Of a stretch of 64,000 bases of DNA, positions 45,075 to 57,389 are shown piece by piece. The DNA lies in contig JAFFSR010000243.1 of NCBI GenBank assembly GCA_017163975.1, forward strand, positions 434,001 through 498,000. The letters run 5' to 3'. The notes under the pieces were generated by a model. That model searched no databases, was not told the DNA's origin, and worked only from the letters and a program-made list of their open reading frames with translations. The position numbers and the translations under genes were made by a program. Within the stretch, counting starts at the first letter, position 1, and each line of letters starts with the position of its first letter. This stretch comes from Anastatus disparis (taxonomy: Eukaryota > Arthropoda > Insecta > Hymenoptera > Eupelmidae).

Positions 45075-46370
45075 ACTCTGTTTTAGATGTCTACTCATTA
45101 GATCGGAATCCTATTGTTCTTAGCGATAAGGACCAACGCTTATCTTAATTATGAAATAACCACCCTAAAGCACGACCCCGGCATTTATTATGAAAAATTG
45201 CACGAGTTGAGATTTACAAGAGCCGACTGGAAGATTACAACCTTCATAGACATCCATATTCTAAACCACAATAGCAGTAAAATCAGAACTGAAATGAAAA
45301 AAATAGAAGGAAGCTGCCCTAACAAAAACGCAAATTGTCAGCGAGAATTCAGCCGTAAAGATTTTGTTTCAAACAAAACTAAATTATCCGGTGACCTATA
45401 TATGGAACTACTGGATATAGCCGAAGAACACTTGACCATACCCAAGCCAGACATTGCAATACCATCGACCATGTTTAAAAGGAGCGTGCCATTCGGATTC
45501 ATAGGAAGCACTAACCGTACAGTCTTTGTAACCTTATCAACAGAAGATGGAGAATATTACAACCAAGAGATTGATAAACTATATACCAAGCAGGAAAAAA
45601 TGGCCCATCTCATGGAGAAACAATGACAGATAGTAAAAAGCAAAATATCACAAATAGAAGAACGCATCGCAGAAATGAGGAAACTCGCTAAAACTACATT
45701 ACAAAAAGCACTAGCTCTATAAGAAGACATAACTTATAAGGCGAATGCTTACTATTATACACATCAAAAAGCAATATGGTTCAACGCAATAGAATATGCA
45801 CTGGAGACACACATAGAAACATACAGAACGATATTGAATATAATATACGACGGAAAAAAGAGATTTGTTCACCCAGCATTTCTTTCTCGTATACAATTAC
45901 AAAAAATAGGGCAGCACAAAAATGAATTAAACAAGGATCATGAGTTTCCCATACTTAAGCAACATCCACGGGCAGAAAAACTATCAGAAATAGCAAAAGT
46001 TCACTTGGGACACCACAACAAACGCATAATCATCGAAATTCGTATTCCTTTAGTTGAGCCTAGAGCGTGCGAACTCTACAAGATGCACCCAATCCCAATA
46101 CCACCAAAACTCACGCTTAATCAAACATCTTCAGCCTATATAATACCAAGGACAACCTATATAGTTATCAATGAAGACCGTTCAACCCACACATTCATGG
46201 AGGAAAGCCAAGTAAAACAATGCAAGGAAACGGACCAATATCGTATTTGCAAATATCAAGGCCCCATCTATGAAGATGAAACTTGCGAAAAATCACTCTT
46301 TATACGTTCCATCCAAAAATCCTTATCCAGTTGCGATATACGCTGTAAGGATAATCACAAACGTTACTGA
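45075..46370 (+). pseudogene. env: Errantivirus/gypsy-type env (baculovirus F-like), broken
   Basis: Directly follows integrase. It opens with a hydrophobic stretch (GILLFLAI) and then the conserved ectodomain start GIYYEKLHELRF. A basic site followed by FGFIGSTNRTVF lies where the furin site and fusion peptide belong (about 45480-45510). A heptad-repeat segment and a Cys-bearing distal domain (CKETDQYRICKYQGP) run to 46370. In such elements env is a membrane glycoprotein that can allow particle spread. Nonsense codons at 45624-45626 and near 45720 break the frame, and no C-terminal membrane anchor is visible, so the gene is dead. The true start is uncertain. Confidence 0.75.
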
Positions 46371-46450
46371 ATACGCCTAGTCATAATTTTTTTTTCTAAC
46401 GATAATAATTAATACAACTCCTTTTCATCTTAAATATATATCAACTATAA

Positions 46451-46943
46451 GACTTTGATCCATTAATAATTTTAAAAAACTTTATCCGATGTTTTAAATT
46501 CGTTTGAGTTGTCGAAAACTTGATTTTTGAAAATTTTGGTACTTCCCATAGACTTTTCCAGCAATTTCTCAACTGATTAACTTCAAAATTTCCAGAGATC
46601 TTTAGTATATATATCTTCACAAAATGACGGTTCAGGAATTTTTATAAGATAAGTTGAAGTAAATGTTGAATTAAATGACTTAAATAAAATTCACAAAAAT
46701 ATGTATTTTTATAAAATTTTAAAACTAAACTTTGAAATTCTCTTTATTTTTAAAAACTAAAACTGTGATTTTGTGAAGATATATAAACTGAAGATCTCTG
46801 AAAATTTTGAGGTCAATTGGTTAAAAATTGGATGAGAAAGTTTGTGGAAAGTACCAAAATTTAGAAAATCAAGTTTTCGACTACTCAAAAGAATTTAAAA
46901 TATCATTTATGGATTTTAAAAATTATTCATGGATCCAAGTTTT
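46451..46943. mobile_element. ~490-bp foldback MITE
   Basis: TTTGATCCATTAATAATTTT at the left pairs with AAAATTATTCATGGATCCAA at the right. GTCGAAAACTTGATTTT, TGAAGATATATA and CTTTTCCAGCAATTTCTC blocks pair across a centre near 46700. Noncoding. It lies just downstream of the env remnant. Confidence 0.75.
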
Positions 46944-46991
46944 ATATTCAATATATATTTAATAATAATCATATATATTTTAATTATATAA

Positions 46992-46993
<2 letters not shown>

Positions 46994-47050
<57 letters not shown>
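46994..47050. repeat. (TA)n microsatellite
   Basis: Long uninterrupted TA run. Confidence 0.9.
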
Positions 47051-47051
<1 letters not shown>

Positions 47052-48968
47052 GATATATATATACTCATGGAATTGAATACTAATAAAATTAAGTTTTAAC
47101 ATAAAGCTAATTATTTAAGTTGGAATTGTATTTTATAAAATAATACAATAATTTATAAGTTAATAATTATAATAATTATGTAAACTTTTTAATTATAGGA
47201 TAAAATGATATTGAATTCGTGATTATCATTTTCATAGTTTATATGAAATATTACGTAAATTTTATAAGTATAGTTTATTTAGAGTGAAATATGATGTAAC
47301 TTTAACAATAAATCCAATCTAATAGAATAATGATAATTTCCAATCATTATATTTAATACAAATTTTAGAGTAATACTTAAGAATATTATTTATTTTCCGT
47401 ATTTTTAATAAATGTTTTGCAAATCATAAGTAAATTTTCTTTGAAATGTTTACTATTTTATGGGAAATTTTACTTCCATCTAGACAGATCATATATATGA
47501 ATTCATAATTATAGACATAATCAGGAAAATTAATCCATATTTCATATATTTTCCTATCTATATAATTGACTATTAAAAATAATTTAATATTGAAAATATT
47601 ACTTTTTAAGATTGTAATTTATAAAACGTATGTTAAAAAGATACTAAAAGATTATTTTTATATTTTGTTATGATAATTTTTCAAATAAGGTCATTAGATA
47701 TATTCTAAAAGTTGATATATTTCTCTTAATAAAAATATTATTGCTTTAGTAAAATTATTATTAATACATTCAATTCTTAACAATTTTTATGCAAATGACA
47801 ATTCATATAAATACGAACATACGAACATATGAATATATTATTAAGGTTACATGATTGTTATTTATGAAGAATCGTTTACAAATAAATTTTTAATTACTAA
47901 TGTATTTTTATGAAATTAACTCGAATATTTCATTCTCTGAATTATACTTGAATAAAACTTTAACTGACTAAATTATGTTATACAATTATAAATACATAAA
48001 TTTATTAAATAGTTTATTAATTAAAATAATTATTCATGTAATATATTATTCTTACATACATGTTACACAAATAATAATCACAATGGATGATAGTTAAGTG
48101 AAAATTTTTATTTTAAGAATCATAGCGTTGAAATTTATTCTGATGAAAATGTTATTAGATTGACATTTTCAGTTGTGTTTTAATACTTAATAATTTTCCT
48201 TCTTGTTTTAATAATTTTTTATTAATATTAAGGATCTATTCATAAATTATAATATCAATGATATGGAAATAAAAAAAACAAATATAAAATTAAATATAAT
48301 ATAACCTTACTTGTGATACATACACTTCGTAATATTTATATTTTATTAAGAATTTACATTTGATGCAAATAAAATTGTTGGTTAATTGCAAATAGTCGAT
48401 TTATTGATTTGTAATATTCGAATTTTAAAATAGCCAAAATATTTTATTTCAATGTTATAATCGTGTATTTAAATTCCGTATTTCGTATGTATAAAATACG
48501 TATGTGAAGATATTACAATTAGAAATAAACACAAAATTGGTTTTTAAGTATGTTTCACGTAAAAAGGTGTACTTTTAATTTAATTGTTCAAAATAATAGT
48601 CATATATTAAGGTCAAGGATCTAAACATAAGAGCCGTTCTTCAGTGATATTATACGTTACACGCAACTCGTTACACGTTTTTTAATTTTGTTATCTGATG
48701 TCGACTGAATTCAATATCCAAACGATACTCAAGTTCGGAATAATACGAGATACTAACGGTTACCTATGAAGTCAAGCTCAATTTTCGACTCTTGTGAATT
48801 ATGCCTTACGATTTACATACAATTTAGGACATTCTTTACTTTTTTTCCTAGGTGAAAATTATATTATTTAATGTGAAATATTCTTGGAAATAGAGCTTAA
48901 GTTTTCTATTTTTTTTAAGTTCCTGGTTTTATTCAATTACTTTATATTATTTGGATTCACTGATTTTA
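47051..48968. other. AT-rich segment, no gene seen
   Basis: Nearly 2 kb of extreme AT content with stops in all frames and no recognised repeat. It ends at the boundary of the large palindrome. Confidence 0.4.
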
Positions 48969-49800
48969 CAGGCCCACAAAAAAAACAAAAGTGTCTGTGC
49001 AATTGACTAGACCTATATAGACCTATATATACCTATGTATTTTTTGACGCTGAATCCGAATTTGCAATAAAAAAGTAGGGTCCAGCTGCTTTTTTATGAG
49101 GTTTTGCTCGAAAAAACTCATTTTTTACGGTTTTTTTATGGTTTTTTTAAAATAAAATAAATATAAAGAAAAATTTAATTTTTTTGACTTCAGAATCGAA
49201 TTCTACGGGAAAAAATACATTGAAAACCATGTTTTGAATTTTTTTTTTACAGAAATTTCAACCCGCCATACGGCGATGAAAAGGCAGAAAATCGCGAAAA
49301 GTGAAAATTTGCTCCAAATTGGATTCAAATGACATTGAAATCAAGTTTTACGATTTTAAACCGATTTATAAACGTTGAAAATACTTTACTGGGGGTTCTT
49401 GAGGTCGCTGATCACAAATTTCAAGTCTTTTTTTTCAAAAAACAACTCCTAGTCAGCGTAAGCGGACAATAAACGTGATAAATTGATATTTTTTTCAAAA
49501 AATCGATGTTTTGGATACAGTTCTGGAAGCTTTCCACTACATAAATCACAAAACTAGAACCTTTTTCGACTCTTGATCATAAAATAAGACTTAGAACTTA
49601 TGTATAGCGATATTCATGAACTCCATTATAATATTTTTAGCTTCTTTTAAGAAGTGCCTTAGAGTTTTAATGGGTTAATCAATTGAGTTTGTAGAATTTT
49701 CGCTAATACTTCGCAACTTCGATAGTGAGATGTTCGATACTAGATATTGGCGATATCTATTTTTATTTTTGTCTTCCAAAAAAATATTTTAAATAAAGTT

Positions 49801-51250
49801 TTAAAGTGTTTTATGCTTACGCACACGTTTCTCGTCAAATGACCGGCGTAAAGGATTTCTGACACGCTTTTGACCTCTTTTTGAAGATGTTTCTCTCTTT
49901 ATCATCCAGCAGTAATCTGACAACATATTTATACCCCATCGTCCTTGAAATCTGCGTTCAAATTCCTTCAAGTCTTGGTGAAACCTTTCTCCTTGCTCTT
50001 CACTAAAGTCCCCGTTGCTCTCAGGAAATTTATCAATATGTGAATCAAGGAAATGAAGCTTCAAGTTCATTAGGCAGCCCAGTTTTTCAAAATTGCATAC
50101 CATTTTTTTTACAATAGTTTTGTAATTTACGTCGTTAGTGCTACCCAAAAATTTTGTTGATACATCTTTAAAACTAGACCATGCTGCTTTCTCATCATCT
50201 TTCATAGTTCTTTCACAGTTTTTATCTCTAAATAGAGTACGAATTTCAGGTCCATCGAAAATACCTGCGCTTAGTTTACCATCTGTTTTGTGGTGAAATA
50301 CTTGGCTCAAATATTCGTAGCATTCCCCATCTTGGTCTAATGCCTTGACAAATTGTTTCATTAAACCAAGCTTTATGTGAAGAGGTAGTATCAAAATTTT
50401 GGACGAATTCACAAGTGGCTCTTTTACAATATTTTGTTTTCCAGGTTCAAATGACTCTCTTAGCGGCCAAATTTTCTTTTTGTAGTGTATTTTCTCTATC
50501 TCTACTATCAAACATACACAAATAACAAGAATATTTTGTTAATCCAGATTGTTGTCCTAGTATCATAGATAAAATTTTTAAGTCTCCACATATTAGCCAT
50601 TTGTGTTCCTCGTATTTTATTTTTGACAAAACCAATTCAATGTTTGAATACTCTCCTATAAGCACAATTCAATGCGTTAATGGTATAGTAGCGTACTTAT
50701 TTGTGTTATGAAGAAGGACTGCTTCAAGGCTCTGCTTAGACAAATCAATGAACAGGCGCCAATCCTCAGGTTTGTATATACCTGGTTTTAATTCGTCAAT
50801 AAGTCCTTTTACGTCAATGAAGTAAACTAGCCCTGAATCTTCTTTAAAATATTTTCGAAAGGTTTTCTCTCGGTCACGATATTCACTTACTTTAGTTCCC
50901 TTTGTCAGCATATTTCGCTTTTTAAAGTCTGAAGCCATCAATTCAGATTGTTCTTTAGATAGACCAGCCTTTCTAAATAAATAATTTAGACTCTTTTAAT
51001 CATATTTTTTCACAGATTTCTTCACACCCTTAGGTACGTATTCTTCATCATCATCTGAAAAGAGATCTTCTCCACTTTTGTCGGATTCGCTTAGATCTCT
51101 GGATGATGTGTTATCGCTTGGTTTAGATTCTTTCACATTATTCTGATTTGTCGAATGATCATCCACATGCAGAGAATCTAAACCTGCTGTAAAACTATCT
51201 CGTGATTCTTCATTTTCTAAACCTTCTATGAGGATCTTTTCTGGAAACTC
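49801..51250 (-). pseudogene. Unknown conserved repeat-family protein, left copy
   Basis: Read leftward: an acidic N-terminal region (SESDKSGEDLFSDDDEEY), then FRKYFKEDSGLVYFIDVKGL, PGIYKPEDWRLFIDL, LLHNTNKYATIPLTH, LICGDLKILSMILGQQSG, and a Cys-pair block YSCYLCMFDSRDRE. Then come HIKLGLMKQFVKALD, GIFDGPEIRTLFRD, LKLHFLDSHIDKFPES, SEEQGERFHQDLKEFERRF and SDYCWMIKRE, ending in a basic tail. I recognise the pattern (GDLK…GQQSG…C..C; LGLMKQFVKAL; EQGERFHQD; DYCW) from high-copy uncharacterised proteins in Hydra and arthropods, likely encoded by a DNA transposon; this is memory, not a search. A stop (50666-50668) and a frameshift around 50465-50511 break the frame. Most of the distal 236 codons are open. 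Confidence 0.7.
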
Positions 51251-51803
51251 AACAGTTTTAGGACTAAAATATTGAGCTTCTTTTTCTAAATGTAGTCATA
51301 CACTCTTGTTTATCAAAAGTAGCAATCGTTTTTAGCTTTTGTTAGCGTGATGAACTTGAACTTTGCAATCATTAGATACTCTCTGCGTTTTGGATGGTTG
51401 AATTAAACTATATAAAGTTTATAACTTATATTGCTACTCAATAGCAGTACTATCAAAAACCTGCTGCTACAAAGACGTTGGCCACGATGACAACTGCCCT
51501 GAAAATGGGATGTGCAGAATGATTCGTCAGTCCAACTCTTCGTAGTAACGAAGCCAGCGGAGGCGCGCTGTCTTGCAGGGAAGCGCTAAGATATGAGAAT
51601 GATGCTGTAGTGTGTCTTACGACGAGTTGACATTGTCCTCATCAAAGTCAGAAAGCTCTCATACTCAGACCTGGGGATGTATGAGAGTTATCACCCCTAG
51701 GAAGGCTGACTCACCTGCGATCAGGACAGGATTCTTAGCATGTGGGTTTTAGATATAATTTATGGCACATCACAATTCCTCATCTTCATTTAACTCCGCT
51801 GGC
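51226..51803. other. Unmatched, GC-richer spacer at the palindrome centre
   Basis: 51470-51735 is visibly less AT-rich than anything around it, for example GCCAGCGGAGGCGCGCTGTC. On the minus strand it holds CCTGATCGCAGGTGAGTCAG (donor-like CAG|GTGAGT) and GGTGATAACTCTCATACATC. Possibly a 3' UTR of a non-LTR retroelement or unrelated host DNA. I cannot identify it. No long frame. Confidence 0.4.
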
Positions 51804-53080
51804 AGGTTTAAAAAATGAAGAATCACGAGATAGTTTTACAGCAGGTTTAGATTCTCTGCATGTAGACAATCATTCGACAAATCAGATTCATGTGAAAGAA
51901 ACTAAACCAACCGATAAGACGTCATCCGAAGATCTAAGCGAATCCGACGAAAGTGAAGAAAATCTCTCTTCAGATGATGATGAAGAATATATAAGGTTGA
52001 AAGAAATCTCTGAAAAAATATGATTAAAAGAGTCTAAATTATTTATTTAGAAAGGCTGGTCATCTAAAGAACAATCTGAATTGATGATACAAAAAAGCGA
52101 AATATCGTGACCAAAGGAAACTGAAAGAATGAACAACTTAGAAGATTCAGAGCTAGTTCACTTAAGACATGACGAATTAAAACGAGGTATATACAAACCT
52201 GAGGATTTATTCGATTACAAGCAACGCAACCTTACAAATAAGCGCTACTATACCATTAACGCATTGAATTGTGCTTATAGAGAATATTCAAACATTGAAT
52301 TGGTTTGTCAAAAAAAAATACGAGAGAACATATAGATATGTGGAGACTTAAAAATTTTATCTATGATACTAGGACAACAACAATCTGGATTAACAAAATA
52401 TTCTTGTTATATTGTGTATGTTTGATAGTAGAGATAGGGAAAATCACTACAAAAAGAGAATTTTCTAAAAGAGTCATTTAACCTGAAAACAAAAAATTGT
52501 AAAAGAGCCACTTGAAATCGTCCAAAATTTTGATACTACCTTTACAAAAAGCTTAGTTTAATGAAACAATTTGTCAAGGCATGTAATATTTGAGCCAAAT
52601 ATTTCACCACAAAACAGATGTAAATAAGCGCCAGGTATTTTCGATGGACCTGAAATCGTACTCATAGAGATAAAAATTTGAAAGAACTATGAAAGATATG
52701 AGAAGCAGCATGGTCTAGATTTAAAGATGTATCAACAAAATTTTGCAAAAAAAAAGACGTAAATTACAAAACATATAAAAAATGGTATGCAATTTTGAAA
52801 AATGGGCATCAATGAAAGCTTCAAATTTCCTTGATTCACATATTGATAAATTTCCTGAGAGCAACGGGACTTAGTGAAGAGCAAGGAGAAAGGTTTCGCC
52901 AAGAAGGAATTTGAACGCAGATTTAAGACGAAAGATAAATATTATGTCAAAATGCTGATAAAGAGAGAAACAACTTCAAAAAGAGTCAAAAGCGTGTCAG
53001 AAATCCTTAGCCGATCAATTGACAACGTAAGCATAAAAAAAAACATTTATTTAAAAATATTTTTTGAAAGACAAAAATAA
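51804..53080 (+). pseudogene. Unknown conserved repeat-family protein, right copy
   Basis: The same gene as the minus-strand copy at 49801-51250, read rightward and far more decayed. Surviving pieces are the acidic region (SDESEENLSSDDDEEY), RGIYKPEDL, EYSNIELVCQ, ICGDLKILSMILGQQQSG and, near 52860-53080, EGERF-like and KRETTSKR segments. Stops occur throughout and several indels shorten it. The similarity begins with GGTTTAAAAAATGAAGAATC right after CTGGCAG, so it might start at an old splice acceptor. Confidence 0.7.
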
Positions 53081-53689
53081 AAAAAAATCAATAGCGCATC
53101 GAATAATATCAGCAATAATTAGCCAATAAAACTCCAACTTGACTCTTAAAAGAAGCTAAAAATAAAATGATTCATGAATATCGCAACTAAGTTCTAAGTA
53201 TATCAAAGTCAATATTTGATGGAGGCTCATTTCATTTTGAAAATATAAATTTATCACGTTTATTTACGCTTACGCTGACTAGAAGTTGTTTTTGACAAGA
53301 AAGCTCAGACAAAATATTCCAACGTTTATAAATCGGTTTAAAATCGTAAAACTTGATTTCAATGTCATTTGAACATCAATTTTTTTTTTTCATCGTTGTA
53401 TGGCGTAAAATTTTAAAAAAATTTCAAAAATTATATTCCCGTAGAATTCGATTCTGAAGTCAAAAAATTAAATTTTTCTTTATATTTATTTTTAAAAACC
53501 ATAAAAAAACCGTAAAAAATGAGTTTTTTCGAGCAAAACCTCATAAAAAAGCAGCTGGACCCTACTTTTTTATTGCAAATTCGGATTCAGCGTCAAAAAA
53601 TACATAAGAATATATAGGTCTGCTTAATTGCACAGACACTTTTGTTTTTTTTTGTGGGCCTGTGTTATCGATCGGATAAAAAGGAAAGT

Positions 53690-54897
53690 AAACCTACATG
53701 CTCTCATTAAAATACATACGGCCATGATAAAGAACATTTTTTTTAAACATTGAAATGCGCAAAGAGTAAATTTTTGCCTCAACGCCTCAAAAAGCAAAAC
53801 GTATCTAGAGGACTCGGCGTTATGGTCGAAGACCCCACCCGACCGTCAGAACTATCGGGAGGACCAGGATTGCAAGACGCTATCTTCCCAACAGATGGAA
53901 AACACTGGCATCTTTGGATGCGACCCTAAGGAACAGGAGGAAAATCATTAAAATTCCTAGTAGACATATAAGCAGGTATAACATTCATTAAAGACAAAGT
54001 ATTGGATCTTAATACTTGTAACCTTATAAGACAACGACCAGAAGAAAGACAAACAATACAGATAGTCAACGGAAATCACACAATGCTGGGTGAATGCAAA
54101 TGAATATTTTTGGAAAAGATTTTATATATCACGTTTCAAGCAATAAAATACCCCTCGATGCTAATGGGCTGTTGGGCCGAGGATGGTTACAACATTATAA
54201 AGCATTGATAGATACATAAAAACAAAACATAAGAATCTTCGATGCAGATAATAACCCTTTACAATTCACATTTAATGAAAAAACTGTTTATGTAAATCAA
54301 GGAGTCAATCTTATAAAAATAGATATAGATGGAGAATACATAATAACTGATCCAAAAGATATAATAGCACCAGCAATATATACAGTACAGAATAAAGCTA
54401 CAACGCTTAACATCGTTAATGAATCGGAAAAAGAAATAAAAATAAATACTGAGATAGAGATAGAAGAATTTCAAGAACAGAAACAAAATATTTATGAAAC
54501 CATTTTTCTACAAAAACAAGTATTTAACAAACGAAACATCCTTGACAGAAAAGTATCATCGCGACAAACTATAGACAATACGCGTAGATCACATTTACCG
54601 AGAGAACAGGCATTAGCAATACAACCATTAGTTAAAGAATATAATAATGTCTTTCAACTAGAAGGAGATAATGCACCATCACTCAAGAATATGTATCACC
54701 GTATAGATTTAACAATAAATCAACCAGTTGTTTCAAAATTATATCGACACCCATTATCGATACATAAGATAATAGACAGACAAATAGAAAAATTTGAAAA
54801 TGAAGGTATTATAACAAAGACAAATTCGCCTTTTGTATCACCTGTTTAGTGTGTTCCAAAGAAAATAGATGCTTCAGGAATACAAAAATATAGAGTC
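53690..54897 (+). pseudogene. pol: Second gypsy-like element: gag end, protease and RT start, broken
   Basis: 53960-54000 encodes a protease-like stretch whose catalytic triplet is damaged (VDI-stop-AG instead of D[ST]G), followed by ITFIKDKVLDL. 54090-54880 continues through a linker, then RT fingers (HRIDLTINQPVV; SPFVSPV) with stops and frameshifts, including TAG near 54847. The upstream 53820-53950 may be the tail of gag (frame unclear). No 5' LTR was found; the large palindrome ends just before, at 53662. Confidence 0.65.
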
Positions 54898-55920
54898 GTG
54901 ATAGACTTCAGAAAATTGAATGAATACACACTTCAAGACAATTACCCATTGCCGTCTATAAATGAGATCCTTGATCAATTGGGAGGTATAAGATACTTTT
55001 CTGCATTTGACTTAGCCTCAGGTTTTTATCAAGTACCAGTTTTACCAGAACACAGAGAGCTTACTGTATTTTCTACTCATAAAGGGCATTGGGAATTTAA
55101 ACAAATGCCAATGGGCCTTAAAAACGTACCTGCTACATTTCAAAGGATAATAAATTTAAAATTACAAGGATTAATAGGCACTATATCTTTCGTATATTTA
55201 GATGACATTATAGTATACTCAAAAACCTTTGAAGAACATTTAAAGAACTTACAGATAATATTTAAGCGACTTGGAATTGCAGGCTTAAAACTGCAACCCG
55301 ATAAATGCGAATATGTAAAACCAAAACTAGAATATTTAGGACATCTCATCACAGAGAAAAGAGTATATTCTAATCCAAATAAATTAGAATGTATAAGAAA
55401 GTATAAACAACCTTTCAATCAAAAGGAAATCAGACAATTTCTAGGATTATGTGGATATTACAGAAAATTCATTAAAAATTACGGTAAAATCACAGCACCA
55501 CTTAATAAATTAATAAGTAAAGATGTCACTTTCAACTTTGATGATAAGTGCAAAAAGGCTTTTGAAATATGAAAGGAAGAATTAACATCATCGCTTATAT
55601 TAAAACATCCTAATTTGGAAGAGATGTTCATACTAACAACAGATGCAAGTAACAAAGGACTTGGTGCAATTCTCAGTCAAGGTAATTACAAGAAAGGAAA
55701 AGATTTACCATGCGCCTATGCTTCAAGAACACTTAATCAAGCCGAAAAGAATTATTCAACCACCGAAAAGGAATTATTAGCGGCAGTATGGGCAACGCGA
55801 CGTTTAAGACATTTTTTATATGGAAAACCTTTTATTTCAATAACAGATTATGCACCATTAGCAGGTCTCATGAAATCAAAATCACCAGAAAGTGGATCTA
55901 GAATTTTTAAACTTTTGTAA
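54898..55920 (+). pseudogene. pol: Gypsy-like pol: reverse transcriptase and RNase H
   Basis: The RT core has VIDFRKLNEYT, FSAFDLASGFYQVPV, QMPMGLKNVPATFQRI and the catalytic FVYLDDIIVYS. The thumb is IRQFLGLCGYYRKFIKNY. After a single nonsense codon at 55570-55572 the same frame continues with RNase H: LTTDASNKGLGAIL, EKELLAAVWATRRLRHF and ITDYAPLAGL (the usual HTDH is ITDY). These enzymes turn genomic RNA into cDNA. The RT catalytic residues are intact, so decay is moderate. A frameshift follows near 55920, leading to VKYKKGKLNTNANALSR, the normal RNase H-integrase link. Confidence 0.9.
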
Positions 55921-55943
55921 AAATCACAGACTTCCAACCTATA

Positions 55944-57370
55944 GTGAAATATAAAAAGGGCAAATTAAATACTAATGCCAATGCTCTTAGCCGAGCATTC
56001 GTTGCAAAAAGAGAAAATCCACGAATAAAGTACGTTAATGCTATTAAAGGTGATATAATATATAACAATACTGATAATCAAGACATAAAAAAAATTTTAA
56101 AAGAAATACTGTCTAAATACACAGAGGGACAAATATTGGAACATAGAGGTTTCAACAGAAAGAAATTCTTCGATGCTACAGACCATTCAAAAACTATATC
56201 AGCCAAAAGGGGTATAAAGGAGATGACACTTGTATACTTTCGGACAGAAAAGGAACCTAAATATGGAAAGATAGAAATAAAACAAGCATGTAAAGGAGAC
56301 ATCATACTAACTTCAATTCACCAATAAATTATTTACGTAGTCATTATTACTTTAATTATAAAGGAGAAATTATAGAATTAAGAAATTTTGACGACTCTTC
56401 AGCTCAAGATTTATTATCAGAACTTGCTCGCTTTCCAAGTACGAATCAAGAATCTAGCACAGACTCATGTGGATTGTGAAAAGACTAGAAAAACATTAAT
56501 AGCAAGAGCCCATAGCGAAGCTCATTGGGCTTATGATAAAAATATGTTTTAACTGCGGAAATATTGTTGGGAAACAAGAGCAGAAGAGGTTAGAAATTGG
56601 ATCGACACCTGCGAATATTGTGCGGAAAGAAATTTTAACAGCAGATTTTAGACTCCAGGCACTATCATAAAAGAAATCAACGATTATGGTATATAGATAA
56701 TGCTGAAGAAAAGGGAATGAAATTACTACATATTGTAGAAGTGCTTTCACGATATGCTAAAGTTTATCAATTGAAAAATCTAGATCAAACTACGCTATCT
56801 ATGGAAGATTTAATGAGTGAATGGGGAATATCAAAAAAAATAATAAGTGAGAACGGCGCTACGTTCACATCAAGAGCATCTCAAAATTTATTAGAAAAAC
56901 ATAAAATAGAATATATACCAACAACTCCATTACATCCACAATCAAACGGTATAGTAGAAAGACTTATAGGGACCATGAAGAAAAGAATGATTGGAGCAGT
57001 CTCGAACAATAAAAGCTTTTAACCAATCATTACTGCTTATAATAGAACATTACACCCTACTACAAAATATATACCTTATGAATTATTCTTTGGACGAATC
57101 TTACCTTAAGAAAATTGGAACCATGACAAATCAAACTCACTAAATAAACGACTGGAAGAAAATACAAAGAAAGCGAAAGAAGCAAGAGAAAATATACAAA
57201 GACAAAAAGAAATTAATGAAAACACAGTAGATAACAGACAAACTTCAAGAATCAACCCACAATCAGGAGATAGGGTAAATTTTAGAACATCGCGCGGATT
57301 TTTAGGGCCAGCAACAATTCTCGTAGTCAATAATGAAAGTCATACCGTCCAGCTTTTATTTAAAACTAAA
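55944..57370 (+). pseudogene. pol: Gypsy-like pol: integrase, broken
   Basis: 55944-56327 is the tether and start of the zinc-binding domain. 56500-56700 encodes its remainder (AHSEAHWAYDKN … WIDTCEYCAERN) with stops. The catalytic core is at 56717-57022 with EVLSRYAKVYQL, IISENGATFTSR and HPQSNGIVERL. The second catalytic Asp is replaced by Glu (SENG for SDNG), 35 residues before the catalytic Glu. A stop at 57020-57022 precedes YNRTLHPTTKYIPYELFFG, and a GPY/F-like segment (RGFLGPATILVV) runs into the env start. Inactive. Confidence 0.85.
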
Positions 57371-57389
57371 ATTCTCCGGTGACATTTTA

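Larger units (their letters stand above)
48969..53662. mobile_element. 4.7-kb near-palindrome with two divergent gene copies
   Basis: Outer ends CAGGCCCACAAAAAAAACA (48969) and the reverse complement ending at 53662. The first ~200 bases pair closely (GTCTGTGCAATT; TTTGACGCTGAATCCGAATT; GTAGGGTCCAGCTGCTTTTT). The arms continue through two copies of the same gene pointing away from each other… strictly, their 5' ends face the centre and both are read outward. Pairing stops at 51225 and 51804, leaving a ~578-base unmatched spacer. The left arm is about 2.26 kb, the right about 1.86 kb. No obvious target duplication. Confidence 0.85.
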
